Source: Burhinus oedicnemus (Eukaryota > Chordata > Aves > Charadriiformes > Burhinidae). Taken from it: DNA of 64,000 nucleotides. The stretch's first letter is position 1. Each line of letters opens with the position of its first letter. The stretch lies in the NCBI GenBank assembly GCA_008921705.1, contig VFFE01009204.1, positions 1,832,923 through 1,896,922 of the forward strand. The letters are read 5' to 3'. The position numbers and the translations under genes were made by a program. Below are positions 36,081-51,200 of the stretch, one piece after another. Below the pieces are notes generated by a model. The model ran no database searches and had not been told where the DNA came from. It saw nothing but the letters and a program-made list of their open reading frames with translations.

Positions 36081-39000
36081 TTTCTTGGTCGGAAAAGTAT
36101 ACCTCTTAGGAGGGAAAGAGGCATCTTAAGGGGATGATTCATCCTCCCCTATATTAGTATGGGATGAATCACCCTCTGAAAGTGCTTATTGACTACAGAA
36201 GGAGCCTGAATGATTGACTAATCTAGACACCTAAATTTCAAACAGCTAAAGTAAGGTGATTCCCACTCTTAATATATACTTCTGACAGACAGTGATATAC
36301 AACTGTTAATTGTAGAGCTGTTAATGGTTACCACAGACACACTATTATATAGCATACCGCTGTACCAAGTCTGATTATCACTGAGCTAATCCCAAATTTG
36401 ATTAAAAAAAGAAAACAGCAATGGTCTTAAATCCTGTCTCAATCAATAAAAATAAGATTTAAAACCGCATCTAAATATGATGAATTGTGAATATGGATAT
36501 ATTCTTTTGCTTTGTCCTTATCTTTATATTTATAAGCTGTACTTTCTTATCTGTCCTTGACACTGCATGAGTCATATTCTAACCCAAGTTAACGAAGTTT
36601 TATTCAGTGGAAAAATGTTACAGTCTGCGGTGTCATTCTTCTTTTATATATGTAACATCATGTATGTCTCTCTGCCCAGATCACTTTCTTCAGCTCCTTG
36701 TGTTAGCAGACTTTAATATTAAAGGACCCTCATATTGATAAATCCGAAGTATCTTTCTTTTAGCTAAGCAATTAAGCTGACATCCTTCAAAAGAATCCTA
36801 TTCAAATAAATGGGAGATTAGTTGTTACAGAATACATTTTCTCTTTCTTTTCTTAGCAGGTAGAACTGACTACTTATTCACCCAATTTAAAATCCTTCCC
36901 ACTGCCTTTTATGGGAGCACATACATTCATCTATGACACAGTGCTTATCAGAAGGTCTTTAAAATCTTCAACTTCACTGCTTTCTAGTAGTGGCATGAAA
37001 AACTGCTACTGCATACGTAACTTTTGCACTGCGCTGATGTAACGTGCTTCTCCATATTAGGATCTGTCGTTCTGAGTCTGTTCTAAGTCAACATAGATAG
37101 AATCAAGCAAATGGCAGTGGAAGTTCTTTTGTATAAAGTCACCAGTGTGACATCACAGCCTATTGTGAGATAAGTGTGTCATGGCCTGGGTCAAGGGACA
37201 GTAGTAAGCCATTTTGTGGGCATTCCAGTATCCCAGGGTAACTCAGAATTACCTCCATAAATTTTTGAGGGGCACTAGATATTTAAACATATGTTTCATA
37301 AAAAACAAGGAAATACATACGTTTTTAATTCTGCCTCATTGTATTACATCCTTTTTTGTCTCCTGAAGCACTGGAGCAAGCAGAAAGACATTTCTGGAAA
37401 AAAACCAGACGTGCTTCCTACTTGTATATGGACTAAGAATATGGACACTGTTTCTACTTCTCAATAATAGGTCAGTCTGAGTCACTGAATGCTGCTTTTT
37501 TACCCCTTGGAGAGACCTCATTTTGATTGTCTGCTGTACTTGTTCAGAAAAAGGTCCCCTAATGGTTTCCAGTGCCAAACTGACCTTTATAATGTGTTTA
37601 TTATCCTGTCTTTCTGGTATGGTACTTACTCTCATCTGCTATATCCTTTATAGTTGTCTATGTCATATGAGAATGATACAGTTGCTTGCCTTTGAAAATT
37701 TTCTTTTCATGCCTTCATTGAAAAACATGCCCTATGAATAAAGTAATGATTCAGTCTTTGGAGATTAGTTATAAATCCCTCCTATAACAATGCTTTTTCC
37801 TATAATTAACTCTGTGGCCAAACCTTCTCCTAAAAATACTTCAAAGGAATTTTCCATGCTTCATGTGTGATGAGAAAATGACCCTTTGGAAGTGAAAAGT
37901 TTAACCAAGATCACGTTATCTGTTTTTGAATATTAACATATTATAAGATACTTCAATAATGACAGTGATGAAAAGAAAAGCAACATGAAAGCTAAACTTT
38001 GTCGTGTGAACACACTTCTGTGAAACATCTTTCACGCACAAAAAAATGGTTTGAGTTACCAGTAAGAAAGAGGAAAGCTCACACTTTTCATTCCATGGAG
38101 AAATTTTATCTTTCAAAATGTCTTTAAATGCTGAGTTGGAATGTGAAATCCAGTGTTAAAAGTTTCCTAAGATGACAAAAATAAAAAAAGATTTTGTTAA
38201 TATTAAAAATTTAGGGGTTTATTCATTTATGTGAATATATAGTTCTATTTTATTCCTTATTATGAGTATAAATAGAAGTATATAATGACATATAACAAAA
38301 TAAGTGTATAATTTAGTCCATTAGATGGTAAGACAACACTAGCAGATTCAAGCAGAGGTGGTCAATCTATTTCCATGCCAAAACTCACTTACTTTGTGTC
38401 TGTTTAGCATTCATATTTCTTCTGTTCAGAGCAGCATTTCCTAAGCTAGGATCTTATTGGATCAAAATATGGGAAGGGAATTCCACAAGAGTAAACCTTT
38501 AGGGCAGATTACTATTGCTCTTGTTTCCATTCAGTCTAAAACCACTACCATGAGAAACAGGAGAGGTAATTCAGGCAGACTTTCATCACCAGGTAAAAAT
38601 GAGGAGATAAGGAAATGAGAAACAATAAGAAACAATCATATAAGTTCTTTCAAGAGAGAGACAAATTTTGGACGAATGTTTCAAGAGTGGGTGTGGGATG
38701 CTAAGCTGAAATGCTTTCTGTTAACCATCTCTAATTTCATTTCCTACCTCACATTGTGATCCAGGAAGTCTGTTCTCCAGCATGAGTCATTTTGTCACAT
38801 TCCAGATCTGAAATGAATAAAGCTATTAACATTTATGGTGTACTGTAGTTTTGCCGTATCTTGCAAATGTCTAATTTTTTTCATCTGTTGTCATTATCAG
38901 TAGTAACAGCTGACAATGTAAGAATATATGCCTGTTACCAATGTAGAGAAAAATAATAGTGCCCTTTACTCACTCCATAATAAGAGTTAATCCAGTTTAA

Positions 39001-42000
39001 GATTTGTTAAAATGTAATTTAATAAGAGGAAGAGCTCAGGAAGAGTGCTTTATTATTGACTGCTGCAGTGAAGATGAGTTGCCTGTTTTAACAGAGCCAT
39101 TCTGTAAAAGTTTATGAATGAAATTTACTTTATAGGCTTTTGGCTGGATCTGAGCATCAGAATCTTTTGTAGTTTTTGGATCCAACTCATTGGAAAGCCT
39201 GGTCCAGGAAGGCATTATAAAAGGTGCAAGATAAATCTGAACAAAACTCGCTAACTTCCAGAAGAAATTATCTTGGAAGGATGCATCCTCAGAAGGGGAA
39301 AACTACATGAAAAGACAAAATCAAACTCAGTCATTTATGATTAAAACCAACCTTCCCAAACATTCCATACATATATATATAAATACATGTATATTCAATC
39401 AACTTTTTAACAATATTAATTAACTTTTAACAATATTATCATGATACTATGAATGATATTAGAAAGCTTCATGCTTTGGAGATATCAGCTCAAGCATACC
39501 CTTATATCTGCATGGGAACTCCTGTCATAAGCCTCCCTCCCCTGCCCCTTCCCAAAAAAGGAAGAAAAAGTGGTAGTTGGATAAAGTACTTACAAATTAA
39601 CCACTTGTATCTACAGGTTTTGTTTATAAAATCCTCAAATTGTAGCATTGGAGGCATGCATATGGATGCTGGCAAACATGACTTAGGTTGGCATATTTGT
39701 ACCTATCAACTGTAAACCATTTCTACATCTACCTAAAGGTAGGCAATTGCATCAAAATAACAGTGAGTATACCTTAACTGGATCCAAATGTCTTTATGCC
39801 TTCTAGACCTAGGCATCATAGACAGTATTTCTGTTTCCATAACAAAAGATAAATTTGCACAATTGTATTTCCTAGCCAGTCAGAATACTCCTTCATTACA
39901 AGCATTCATTTCTGACAAAGGGCTGACTCAATGTACATATCTTTTTTAAAAAATCACATCACAGAGGTGATGTGTTTTATGTGGTCAAATGCCAATGTCA
40001 GGCCTCTGTTTTTATTCTTGGATGAGGAAATTGCCTAAACTAAATGGAACCTGTTAAGAATCTGACGCCATGAAAGGTATTGTCTAACTGAAGAATGATT
40101 TACACAAGGAAGTGAAGGTAATGTCACTTCTTCACAATGGTCAAACAACTTACACAACATCTAGGTACTTCACAAGCAAGCTGAATACAATTTCTGCTCT
40201 CAGATCAAAAAAGGTGTAGATTAAGCTATTGAGATAAGATATGACAAGTTTTGTCAATGCAAATGGAGTAATTGATGTTTTTTTGAGAAACTGAGGCAAG
40301 TTTTACAGGATCTCTTAATAGCAAGAACAGATAAGGTTATACAGAAAAGAGGAGGTGAAGGTTTTGACCTGTAGTTAAGAGCCTGGTGACCAGAAGAATT
40401 GCTAGAAGAAGAAAGAATGATTCATTTAGGAAGAAAGTAAGATCAGTTTTACTGTATTAGGACTGAGATGAATTCCAAATTCTATGGGAGAAATTCCAGA
40501 GGGTTTTTTGGTGGTTTGTCCAAACCTAACTGGAAAAGAAGAGGAATCTGCTGCCTTGGTAGGTGACAGATGAAGACATTGTACAACCAGCAGATCTCCA
40601 CGGTGTTCTATACGCTTAATGAATAAATAAAAAATAAATAAATAAATAAAATTGTTATTCCTAGGAGTCCCTTAAAACTGTGTTCACACATTCTGAGTTT
40701 CTACAGGTTGGATTTTTTTTTTTTTTAAGTCTCTTGGCAATGATGGATTGATTTGGGTGACACATATGTTTCATTAACTTTGAAAAGTTCATCTTACTCC
40801 AAGGCACTATTCTACGTCATTCAGATCTTGCTTTAAGAGACTACTCTTTAATTGTGTAATAGGTGTAGGAGTCAAAGCTATAAGTACCTGCATCAGCAAG
40901 ATTAATATTAGAATATTTTGTTTATGCTTTAAAGTCTCATTTCCATGCTTTTGGCTGTAAGAGTACCTTTTTATCCAAGACAGTGTGTGTGCCAAAAGAA
41001 TCTAATATACTGCCACATGACAAGAGTACAATGCACCTGATACACACAAAAATTGGACCTATATTATAGAGATACAAATGGTCACAGCAAGTGCAATGCA
41101 GCAGAGTATCTGGAGTGCCCCATTATAAATGAATGAATTTAAGACCTGAAAAAGCTAGAACAAGGAAAGGTGGAGTGTTTTCTTGTTTAAGGAGTGATTT
41201 TGTTTACAGGGTGCAATAAATTACTTGTTTACTTCAGAATTTTGATATTCTGTTAAGGTCAGTACAAAACGTTTCTATATTTGTCCTTTTGTAGGCATCT
41301 GTAAATACTATCATTAATAAATGAATTTTAATGATGTATGTTACCTAGACTCCTAGATCTGTAAATGGATATAAACCGGACACCTTCCCTCACTGAACTT
41401 TGTGGAGCCACCTATAGTCAGTGAATTCAACTGACAGAGGGTAATTGGTGCTAGTATTCTCCCAGGGATATCACTCCTATTATGCCTAGTTGTCAATCAC
41501 ACTGCCATGGATGTTGCAAATAAATGCACAACTAGCAGCTGCTCTGCCAATGAGGTGATTTGCCTGGTCTCCCTCCTATGGGTGTCATGCTGAATAACCT
41601 CATCATCTGAATTAACAGGGTGGGGTCTTTCCACCACTGCCAACTTCTCTTAGGTGGTCTATCTGTTCCCAGGAGTCTATCACAACCAGTGTGTTATTAA
41701 GATAGATTAAGCTCTCGCCATCTTTACGTTACTGCTACCAAACTGTAAATCTCTAGTCCTAACTACTTCATTTCTTAAGCTGTCCTCTGAGGTCTGCTAG
41801 ATAGAAAACTTCACAAAATGCAAAGCTAATAAGATGGATGAAATTGCTCCTGGGCATTTTTGTGATCTGTCAAAATTCAGCATATGCAGAGGACAGATGA
41901 TAAATATAAACCTATAAAAGGGTTTGGAGAAGAAAAAATGGTCTATTTATTCAGTAAAGATAGAAATGTTAATGAATTTTGCTGCATGGAAGCATTATCT

Positions 42001-45000
42001 ACCATGGATGATTAGGGCTCAGGCTTGCACAACTAAAAGTGATAAATGAGACCCAGCTACAAAATAATTGTTAGGTTATGAATGTCCCTAGAATCCTTGT
42101 ATGGGTTTGACAAGATTAAATCTATCTCAATTTCTTATTAAATAATGTATATATGTGAGAAGAGAGAGCACAAGCCCTCACAAAAGTCTTTGAATAAAAG
42201 CTGTTCTTACTTGTTATTGGTGAAAATGAACTCATTGCTTTAATAGACGTTGTAATATACTTAAACTCCACCACAAGTGTTTAATTCAGGAACAACTTTC
42301 CTTATTCATTCTAAACCTCAGATTTTCTGTATATGCAGGGTAGAGTTTAGGTACCTTAATCATCCTTCAGTGAAAGCAGAAGCAGCAAACAACTATCTGC
42401 CTTGTAAGGCCACAAGTGGACTTCTATTGCTATTTATCCCAGATCTACAGCTACCAATCACCAAGTGGGGTTAACCAACTACTATTGAATACCAACTGAT
42501 ATTAACTAGTTAGAACAGGGAAGCTGTAGAGATGTGGCAAGGCTGTATTAGTTGTTTTATCCCAATTAGTACTGTAGTCCCTGAATATTCATTATGTAGG
42601 TCTGTATAATATTAGGTCTGGGGTTTGAAATCTGAGTTTTCTTTAAATGATCCATATGTGCCATTGGAAGTATCCCAGTTTTCACTTAAAAAACAAAACT
42701 CCCTTTCCCAGCACTTTCTGACATTTGTAAGCCAACAGTATTTTAGCTTTTATCTGTTTTTTTAAAAAGAAATCTGAACTACATCTTTCAGCTCATGAGA
42801 GAATCTGGCCATAGATGAAGATATTATTTTTCTAGTTTAAATAGAAAGATTTTTTTCTGGTGCACCTTGGTCTAGTTTTAAAATACTGTGCCTTTCCAGG
42901 TGCTCTCTTACAGGTGCTTCTTAGTACTGCTAGAGCTGAAGAAGCCCTCATCCTTGGAGCACTGAACAAGCAGGAAGCATCATGCCTGCTAATACCACCT
43001 GTGAGACTGCAATTTATAATTTTTATATGTTTGACTTAGCATGCTAGACTAGAAGAAGGATCCAAGTCAAGATAAAAGACCGTATTACTCATAAATGTCA
43101 ATTGGAGAGCCAAGACAGCCTGGATCTCTTTAGAGATGTTATGATATTTCCTGGCTCTAAGATGCAATGGGAAATTTGAAGACATGACATGAGGAGAAAG
43201 CCTTCTAAGATTTAAATATATGTGTGTCATCCTGCATGGAGTGAACTCTTTTGTGGTAAATGAAAGCCCATTGGCAGAGAACTGACATTGTAGTCTGCCG
43301 TAGAGTACCACCTTGGCAAATAAAATCCCTTCACAGGACAGTCTCCTAGTTATCAACCCCATCACAGAAATCAGTGACTTACTCAAGTCTCCCAACTACT
43401 AATTTTTAAGATTAAGAGTTGCATCTACTTTTTTAGTGACAAGAGTCATGCCTTATATGAATAGTTTTTATATGTATTTGACGTGTCTAGCTTCAAGCCT
43501 TTGTGTGAATAGAATCAAATTTATGAGTTATTTGTTATTTAACAGCTGTGCTATGGTTCTCTCAAGCTCCTTTAAGTGAAAGCACATCCATTTGTCAGAA
43601 CTGGGACTGAGTAAACTAAAAGACAAAATACAAAGAGTTCGCAGCTGAGACCAGAAAAAACTCAGTCTTTCCTGTGCTCTTCTGGTGACGTATACCACAG
43701 TCATGTTTTGTTAGAAACTCTAAAACTGCTTCAGCTTCTCCTTTCTGTCTCCATGGCCTAGAGACAATGGAAGTCAGTATCCTGACCTTTCCATATTTAA
43801 AATTCTTAGTACATGCTGGAAAGCAACATTTTTTCCTCCCTGGTTAATGAACAATGGGACAGAAAAGCTGAGTGACTGTAAGCATTGTGACTAACAGAAG
43901 TAACAGAAATATACTTTTTAAAAAACATTAGGAAAACAGAACACATTTTCTGTACATTTTGCAGTTGAATTTTGATCCAGTTTATCCAGTCCTCTAAATA
44001 AATACATTGGTTTGGATCATTATCCACTTTGGAGAATGCCATAAAAATATACCACTAGTTGACTTACAGAATGGAAAATATTACAAATTATAAACGGAGC
44101 ACAGCTGGGCAATATCCTGGTGGGAGCAATTATTTCAGCATTATGAAAGGCCGGAGACTACAAACCCTGAAATGAAGAAAAGCAATGACCTTTCTTCACT
44201 AGAAAATCTTGCTCAGTAAGCCTTGCTTGAGAAATGGGTTGTAACACAGATTGATATATCAAGCCACAAACACCATAATTAATGTGAATGACACTTCTTT
44301 AGACTTCAGGGAATCAGCTGCTGTTAAAGGTGTTTTGTCCTGTAGGAGATGGTAACTGAGACTGGGGCTTTGAATGAATACTTTGCTCAAGGCATCCAAC
44401 ATCACCTTGATAAGTACAATTCCCTCACCATTCAGCCTTTCACAGAACCTCTTTGATGATTTCAATCATAGCCATCAGAGACTAGTAGTGGTGCTGAGGG
44501 GGATATATCATATTAACTCAGAAGCTCATAATCTAATATCTCCCAATATGCATTTAAATGGCTTCCTTATCTTTAGCAACAAAGATTTCTATTGTGCATC
44601 TTTTTTTCTGGTTTATTTTGTAAATGGTTAAGGAGAATAAAAAATAGTGTAATAAGAAAATCGTCATAGACAGTGATGTCACTAATCTAGTTAAACTAGT
44701 GTTACTACAAAACCACCATATCAAAAGCCAAGCATTACTGCGTACAGCAGTGTCATTTTCTTTCTGTAGTGTGTGATTCCATTGATTAATAAAGTATCTC
44801 AGATTGCCTCTGTAGATGTATTCCAGCATAACCTCTACTGCAACATAGCTTGGAGAAGACTAATTCACTTCTAAGTCTATTACATAAAATGAATATACAC
44901 CTATGGAAACACTCATGAAAATTCTAGTTTAATAATGGAAAAGGAAACCTTGATCAAGAGGAAAAATTACTCTCTGTTTCGTAGATATGGCAAAATGTCA

Positions 45001-47900
45001 AATATCTGGAATCTTAAGCAATATTTGGTACGTAACATGCAGTCATCATAAGGCCTGCCAGATAATGCATTTGGACCCTAGGTAACAGTCCAATCCACCT
45101 GCTTTTTGTTATTGTCTGGAAGGATAAATGCCAAAATACAGTATGCCTGAATGCTCCTTGGATAGCTATCCATATCAACTATCACCTGTTTTGATATAGA
45201 AAATATTTGCGGGCTAGAAATGCACTATAATCCAGACATAGATCAACATAAAGCACTTCTAAATCTTCACAGAAGCTTGAAAATTTAGTCATGCTGGGGA
45301 AAGATACTACCTGTTTTGTGTGTGTGTCGTAATCTAGTGATGTGAGCAAGCAATCAAGTGAAAGAATTGATTTATAGGCCCTTTTCACCCTGAGTAGTTT
45401 TGAAGCAAAGGTTCCCATACCTCAGGAAGAGGTGGTAAACATCAGCCTCGAGGTAGATGCTACCTGGCAGTGCTGTTCAGACGATATGGTCTGCATAGTC
45501 CAGTAATGAGTCATGAGATGAAAAGTGGAGTATGCAGTATGTATACAGAATATGTGGCTGGGCCTGCTGTAGGATTTTCATATTTTAAAATATAAGATCA
45601 GTGATACTGTATGCCAAATTTCTCAGAGTTTTTTGACTGCTGCTGCCACAAAAGTAGGTGCTTTACTAGAAATTTTTGGCAGTTCAATACCTTTAATTCC
45701 CACTCTTATTTCCAACTTCTCCTTATCACAGCCTACTTGTAGACAGTTCCCAAGAAGTAGACCGAAGCTGCCAGCGTAAACTGCAAGGGGAGGAGCTAGG
45801 GAGGAAAAGGATTTCCTGCATTTCATTCTCAAATAACAAATAAACGTTAAGAATATAAGAAGCACAGGCAAAAGAAATCACCAAATTCTTTTAACATGGG
45901 GCATAGCATTTGATGCTGAGACGTGGGACATCCTTTTTATAGTGCATCTAGCAACCTTCAGTCAGCTAGTTCCTCCTTCTAGGATAGTTTGAGTTGTTTA
46001 TCCAGTATCAGAAGCTTTCACATTCTTGGTCATACAATTTGAAACTTCAGCTCTCCAGTGAGATTCAGGCTTCTTACTTTTTTCCTTCTGTCCCATGATG
46101 CCTGTCATAAAAGTGACAGCCTGAGCTTCACTGTAAAATGTATCCTCCTGTCTCCTCCTTCAAGGACCTTCAGTCACTTTATGGGGGTGTTTAAGTCTCA
46201 GGTGAGGAGTAGGGCAGGAAGTATTTCGAGAATAGGAAACTGCTCTTACAAACCTTTGAAAAAGGACTGCCCCATATCCTTTGGTTGCTTTTACTTGGAA
46301 GAGAAATAAGCAGGCTAGAGCTTGCCAGCATTCCCTGTGAGTTTCCTTGATATTTAGGAACTTCTTAATGTTAGCATACAGGCTGACAAGGTTAGTGTGT
46401 ACTACTGACCATTGCCACTTGCCCCAGGGAATTGAGCTTATTCTGCCTCCAGTGCCAAATGCAGTACTTACAGGGATGGAGTTGGAGAAGGAAAACTGGT
46501 GGAGGAAGGAAAACCTGTGGAGGAATGGGAACTGGTAGAGGAAAGCACACAGTAGCTTGGACGAGTCCTTTCCACGTTGTCTCCTGTAGTAGGGCTGCTG
46601 TTCACAGCTGGGGTGGTGACAATAGCATCTTTTGGCTTTCCTTCTCAAGGGTGAAGAAAAAAAAAGGAAGCAGCTAGAGCTGCTTCATCTGTCCTATGCT
46701 TTTTTATTCATTCCTCACTCTTCCTCCACCCCTCCCCACAAGAATGACAAGAGGAAGAAACAGCTGGGACCATGCATTCACTTCCATCCTGCATTTTGTC
46801 ATGGCAGAACCCCCCCTGCCTTGCTCTCAAATTAGGTTTCAGATTTTATGAGTGCCTTTGGCAATCACCAGCTCCATCCCTGAAGCCCAGAGCAAAATCT
46901 GCAATGACTTTCAACTTTGGCTTGCGGCAAGCTTTGAAGGTGCCCTCAGTTGTTCATCCTACACTCTTTCACAATACTGGGGGGAAACGGTAATAATGTG
47001 GAAGAAAGAAGGAGGCAAATTATTAAATAAAAAAGGGGGAAGATAAGATCCAAAACAAGTTCAACCGAACTCAAGGCAGAGAAGCAAATTACTAACTTAA
47101 GTGTACTGAATCTCTCTGAGCTACTCAGAGCTTTGTATTTGGCTCTGCTTACAGTTTATAATGCTTACTTTAGAAAGATTGGATTATTTCCCGCGTTTCC
47201 TAACAGTCTGATGCCTAACATATACATTTTTTTCACTTAAGATAAGCACACTTGATTCCACTCATTTTTATTAGTAACTTTTATGAATGCCATGGATCTC
47301 AGTCATGTTTACAACATGGCAATGAACTGAAACAAATTATGATAACAACAGTGACTGCAGGTAAACTAGCTTGTGTGCTCCAGATGACTGACAGGTGACT
47401 GGAGGTTTCGGAGGTGATTTAAATTTCTCACTTAATACTGTGAAAAAAGAAACCTCTCTTTTCTGCCAACAGATATGACACTAGTTGGTTGGCTGCCTGA
47501 CCAAATGTATTGCAATCTACATTCTTTATAGTATCTTGTGTGTTTCTTGGTTTTCTTCTTCCTTTCATCGTCTCTGCAAATTTTGTAAAGAAGAAACTGG
47601 AAACAGAAGCATTTTTTAAAACAATTCTGAATATTATTTTACCTATTTTTATGTTTGTTGTTTTTACTGTATAGAAGATAATGTATATACATGCATACTT
47701 TTCTGGGTATCTGCTTCTTTTAGCAATCTCTTCATTGCTGATTCGTCCACTCTGTTTTCAATCCTGTGATCTAATGGTGAATGTCTGGAAGAGACAACAT
47801 AAGCCTTTGCTTTTTCTTGGTGTGGAGACCATCCGCAGAGCTGCTTCATAATACCACACGGAGTCCTCTAAATCACCTACAGTAACCCAGCAAGTATTAA
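36081..47900. other. AT-rich non-coding DNA
   Basis: No known exon, RNA gene or young transposon was found. Minor items are a short direct duplication at 39402-39441 (TTTAACAATATTA units), the (AAAT)n repeat at 40621-40651, and a SINE-core-like phrase at 43325-43390. A less AT-rich part at 45.6-47.0 kb has overlapping frames on both strands (162 codons minus at 46160-46648) whose Phe/Ser repeats reflect a GGAAAACTGG-type purine-rich internal repeat at 46480-46540. Confidence 0.4.
40621..40651. repeat. (AAAT)n microsatellite
   Basis: About seven ATAA/AAAT units with one interruption. Confidence 0.9.
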
Positions 47901-47943
47901 AAGCAGCAAATTTTCCACTGATCTAACGTTATGCTTTTTCCAG

Positions 47944-48200
47944 AAATTCTTTATGCTGGAAAGCAGAGACCAGATGGAATCTAATGGCACAACCGGCTAC
48001 TGCAGAGCAGGGAAGCACTGAATTCCCAGCTCTGTGTTAGGCGAACTTGATTGCCCATAATGTGTTCATGCCAAGCACAGCTGACACAAGACAACGCTAT
48101 AGGAAGGTATGAGCTGAGGGAAGGGAATCACTGCCCTGAAGTTGCGCGTATCCTAATGAGCAGCTGTGATGACTTGAAGTTGAGTCTGTCTGATGGGCAG
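47944..48200 (+). ncRNA. best candidate exon in the window (lncRNA or first coding part)
   Basis: A textbook arrangement surrounds 257 bp. A TCTAAC branch-point match lies about 20 nt upstream, then ATGCTTTTTCCAG ends at 47943, and the donor GGGCAG|GTAAGTATC at 48200/48201 is nearly perfect. All three frames have a stop within the exon, so it is not an ordinary internal coding exon. From an ATG at 48060 a frame of 47 codons runs uninterrupted to the donor (phase 0, beginning MCSCQAQLTQDNAIGRYEL). A role as 5' UTR plus coding start is therefore possible, although the ATG context is poor and the peptide is unfamiliar. Neighbouring exons were not identified. Confidence 0.4.
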
Positions 48201-51200
48201 GTAAGTATCAAAGGCAACGTTATCCTAACATAGTCTTCATTACCTTCTGAGAGGCTCTTCATTGCTTACAACTTAGTAATGTGTCTGCTTGGATCTGAAC
48301 TTCAGTGAGGAGACTTGAATTTCTCTTGGGTAATCACGGGGAAGATATTATAGATGTAGTAGTAATATGAGTACACTTCAGCGGATTGAGTACTGCTGAA
48401 TTACTATTTAAACATTAGCTAGGCTCTTTCTCCATTTTTCAACCCAGACTACAGAACAGAGTTTAGGAACTGAATGGAAGGAGCACTTTAAGGAAAAAAA
48501 AGAGAGAGAGATTAGGTTGATAATGATTGTGGAAATGAACCCGAATAGTAGGATCCTCAAGCAGTGCATATTGAAAATGCTGTCAATGACAATGAAACTA
48601 AGAACAGAAATGTCAGCAAGGAAAATGAGCAAAAAAGAAAGAGGTAGGAAGGGAGAAAGGCTGAAAGAGCATCTATAAAAAATGTTGAAAGCCCATTGGT
48701 TGGTAAATTCACTATCTATTGGGGATGGGTACGTATGGAAATTACTAATGAAATTTCTGGGTTTGTTTTTTTCTTCTTTTTTTTCATACTGAGTTGAATT
48801 GCAATCACAAAGCCATTATTACCTTACTTAATGTGAATAAACCATGTTCCTTTCCTGTTAACTCCACAGAAATCAGCAGGCATCCAAATCAAATAATAAA
48901 AGAAAGAGATTAAGGGTGTTCACTTAGAGTGTGGCTCACATGTCAGTGCTGGGTTTTTTCGCTGAACAGGTATCCCAGGAAATAGAACCTATTCTAGGTG
49001 TCACAGTTTTTCTTGTGTTCATACCAATAGGACTACAATCCACACTGGAGAAGCTTGTGGGCAAACCTCATCCAATATATGCACTTTTCAGTAGGTAAGA
49101 CTTAGGTAAGCTCTGTCTTAGAAAAACAGACAGTTGTGCAGAGGACTTGAAAGATTTATGCAGAAATATTCTGCACATTGGAATTATTTTTTACTAGAAA
49201 CTGCTGAGGGGGTATAGCCCAGGGAAGTGGACTATAAACTAGAAGAAAGGACTTCCAGCAAAAGTCAAGCCAGTAATACAAAAGAGGGAAAGAAAGCATA
49301 ACTCATTTCTTGCAGTCCTGAATTAGTTTTAATAAAGTTACTGTTATGTGAAATCAATCTAACTGAACCTCTCAATACATCCCTCTGGTTTGCCTCCTTT
49401 CCCTCTTTCATTGAGAGTTCTTTGGGAGAGGACCTGTGTTTTCATTTTGTGTTTGTACAGGAGTCACAAATTGGGGTTTCAGATTCTGCTTGGGGACTCC
49501 TAGAGGGTACTGCAAAACTGAATGAGAATGATCACTGATGGTGATGATAATAATAACAATGATATTAATAAATAATGATCCAACATTAGAAAACTTAAAG
49601 AAATAGTCTGGTTGCATTTAAAAAGTACAAAAGACTCAATTCTTTTAGACCTGAATTTTCAGAAGACCATCATCCCTAGAGCAGAACAGTAGAGAAGAAG
49701 ATCAGGTTAGACTGTATTATATAAGCACCTCCCCCCTTTTGTCATTCTAGAAACCTCTAAGTGCAAAAAAACCCCCAACCGAAACAGTGCTCAGAAAACA
49801 CAGCTGAAGTATCTCTCACATAAACATGGTACATATAAACATATACAAATTTTTTCTACAGCAGTATCTCTACCCTATTATGCAATCAAGTTTGTGAACC
49901 AGCTTTCAAGGGGTCTTGAGTGTTTTTTACTAAACAGAAGCTGGTGAACACGTGGACAAGGATCCCTCAATTAACTGAACTTGGAATAGCTAAACTTGGA
50001 ATAGCTAAACTTATTTAAACAATGCAACTTGATGCCCGAGACCCCACTTGTAAACTGTGTAGAAAGATTACAATTCAGTAACTGCAAAATAGGTTATTTC
50101 GTAAATGAAAAGCACTGTGAAACCCGATCTCTGAGACTGTTAAAAGTACTATCTGTTTAGAGACAATGAAGCTACAATCAGGTAACAGTATCTGAGGAAT
50201 TAGGGTCTCCAGATTTTTAGAGTATAAATCCAGACACAATCAGCCCTAGGTTATTTCAGGGTCTAAGACAAAATCCACTTTTCAAGTAAAAGCTGTTGTT
50301 TGTTTTCTGTGTGTCAGTCTTTTGATCTTCTTGTTAACAGATAAATCCTTTGGTCTGTAGCATTGGCCCATGTATCACAGAAATGCATTAACAGTAAATA
50401 GTACCTTCCAGCTGTTCAATCTGGGGACCAGTGAAGACTGAGATATATAGTACGTAAAGGCAGACACAAAAAATTAAAGAAAGAGAGATGGCCAATCCTT
50501 CTTATGACTGATGTTTTATAGCTCCTGTTTCATTTCTCTACTTGACCTGTGATCTCTCTTTTAAAGTTTCTATCTCTAGACCAAACAAAACTATAATTCA
50601 TAAATTGCATGAAAGACATCTTAACTTTAGTTACCTAAAAGCCCACTAAAATGTCTCAGATCAGTTAAAATGGATTCTTAATTTCTGTTTATTTTACTAA
50701 AGTCCTAGGATGTTTTTTAACCTGTTTAAATGTCTGACCAGATTCATATAAACTATGTATTTACAGTATGCAAATGATCCACTGGCAGCTTCTTATTACG
50801 ACTGAGTCTTCTTGGTTCTCCACAAATGTTTACTGTTGTGATTTAGATTTTATCCACCGTGATGCCTGGATATCCTAATTACTCATAAACTTCAAAACTG
50901 ATCATGCAGTTTCACTTTTTCTTCTTGGTGAGGTTGATATCTGTTTTCATGTCCTTCCTCTACTTTCTTCTGAAGACCAGAAAGCCAGCCAGACTTCACA
51001 AATGCTGCAAAAATTGGCAGCAAAATAAGAGATTCCAGATCAAAGACTAATACGCTCATGGCTAAATATAGTCCCGGGCAGAGCAGAAGGCGGTAATTTC
51101 CAGCATGTTGCAGATATGGTCACTGTGGTGGAACTGCCCTTCCAAATTGTAAGATTTCAAAAGACCGGTGTTTGATTTTCAAATATATTTCAGAGTTTTA

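Noticed and set aside
43325..43390. Minus-strand phrase like a MIR-type SINE core (ACTTGAGTAAGTCACTG)
   Set aside because: Only one short phrase matches; too little for a repeat call in a bird genome.
46160..46648. 162-codon minus frame
   Set aside because: Its Phe/Ser/His repeats derive from a purine-rich internal repeat; no splice support or similarity.
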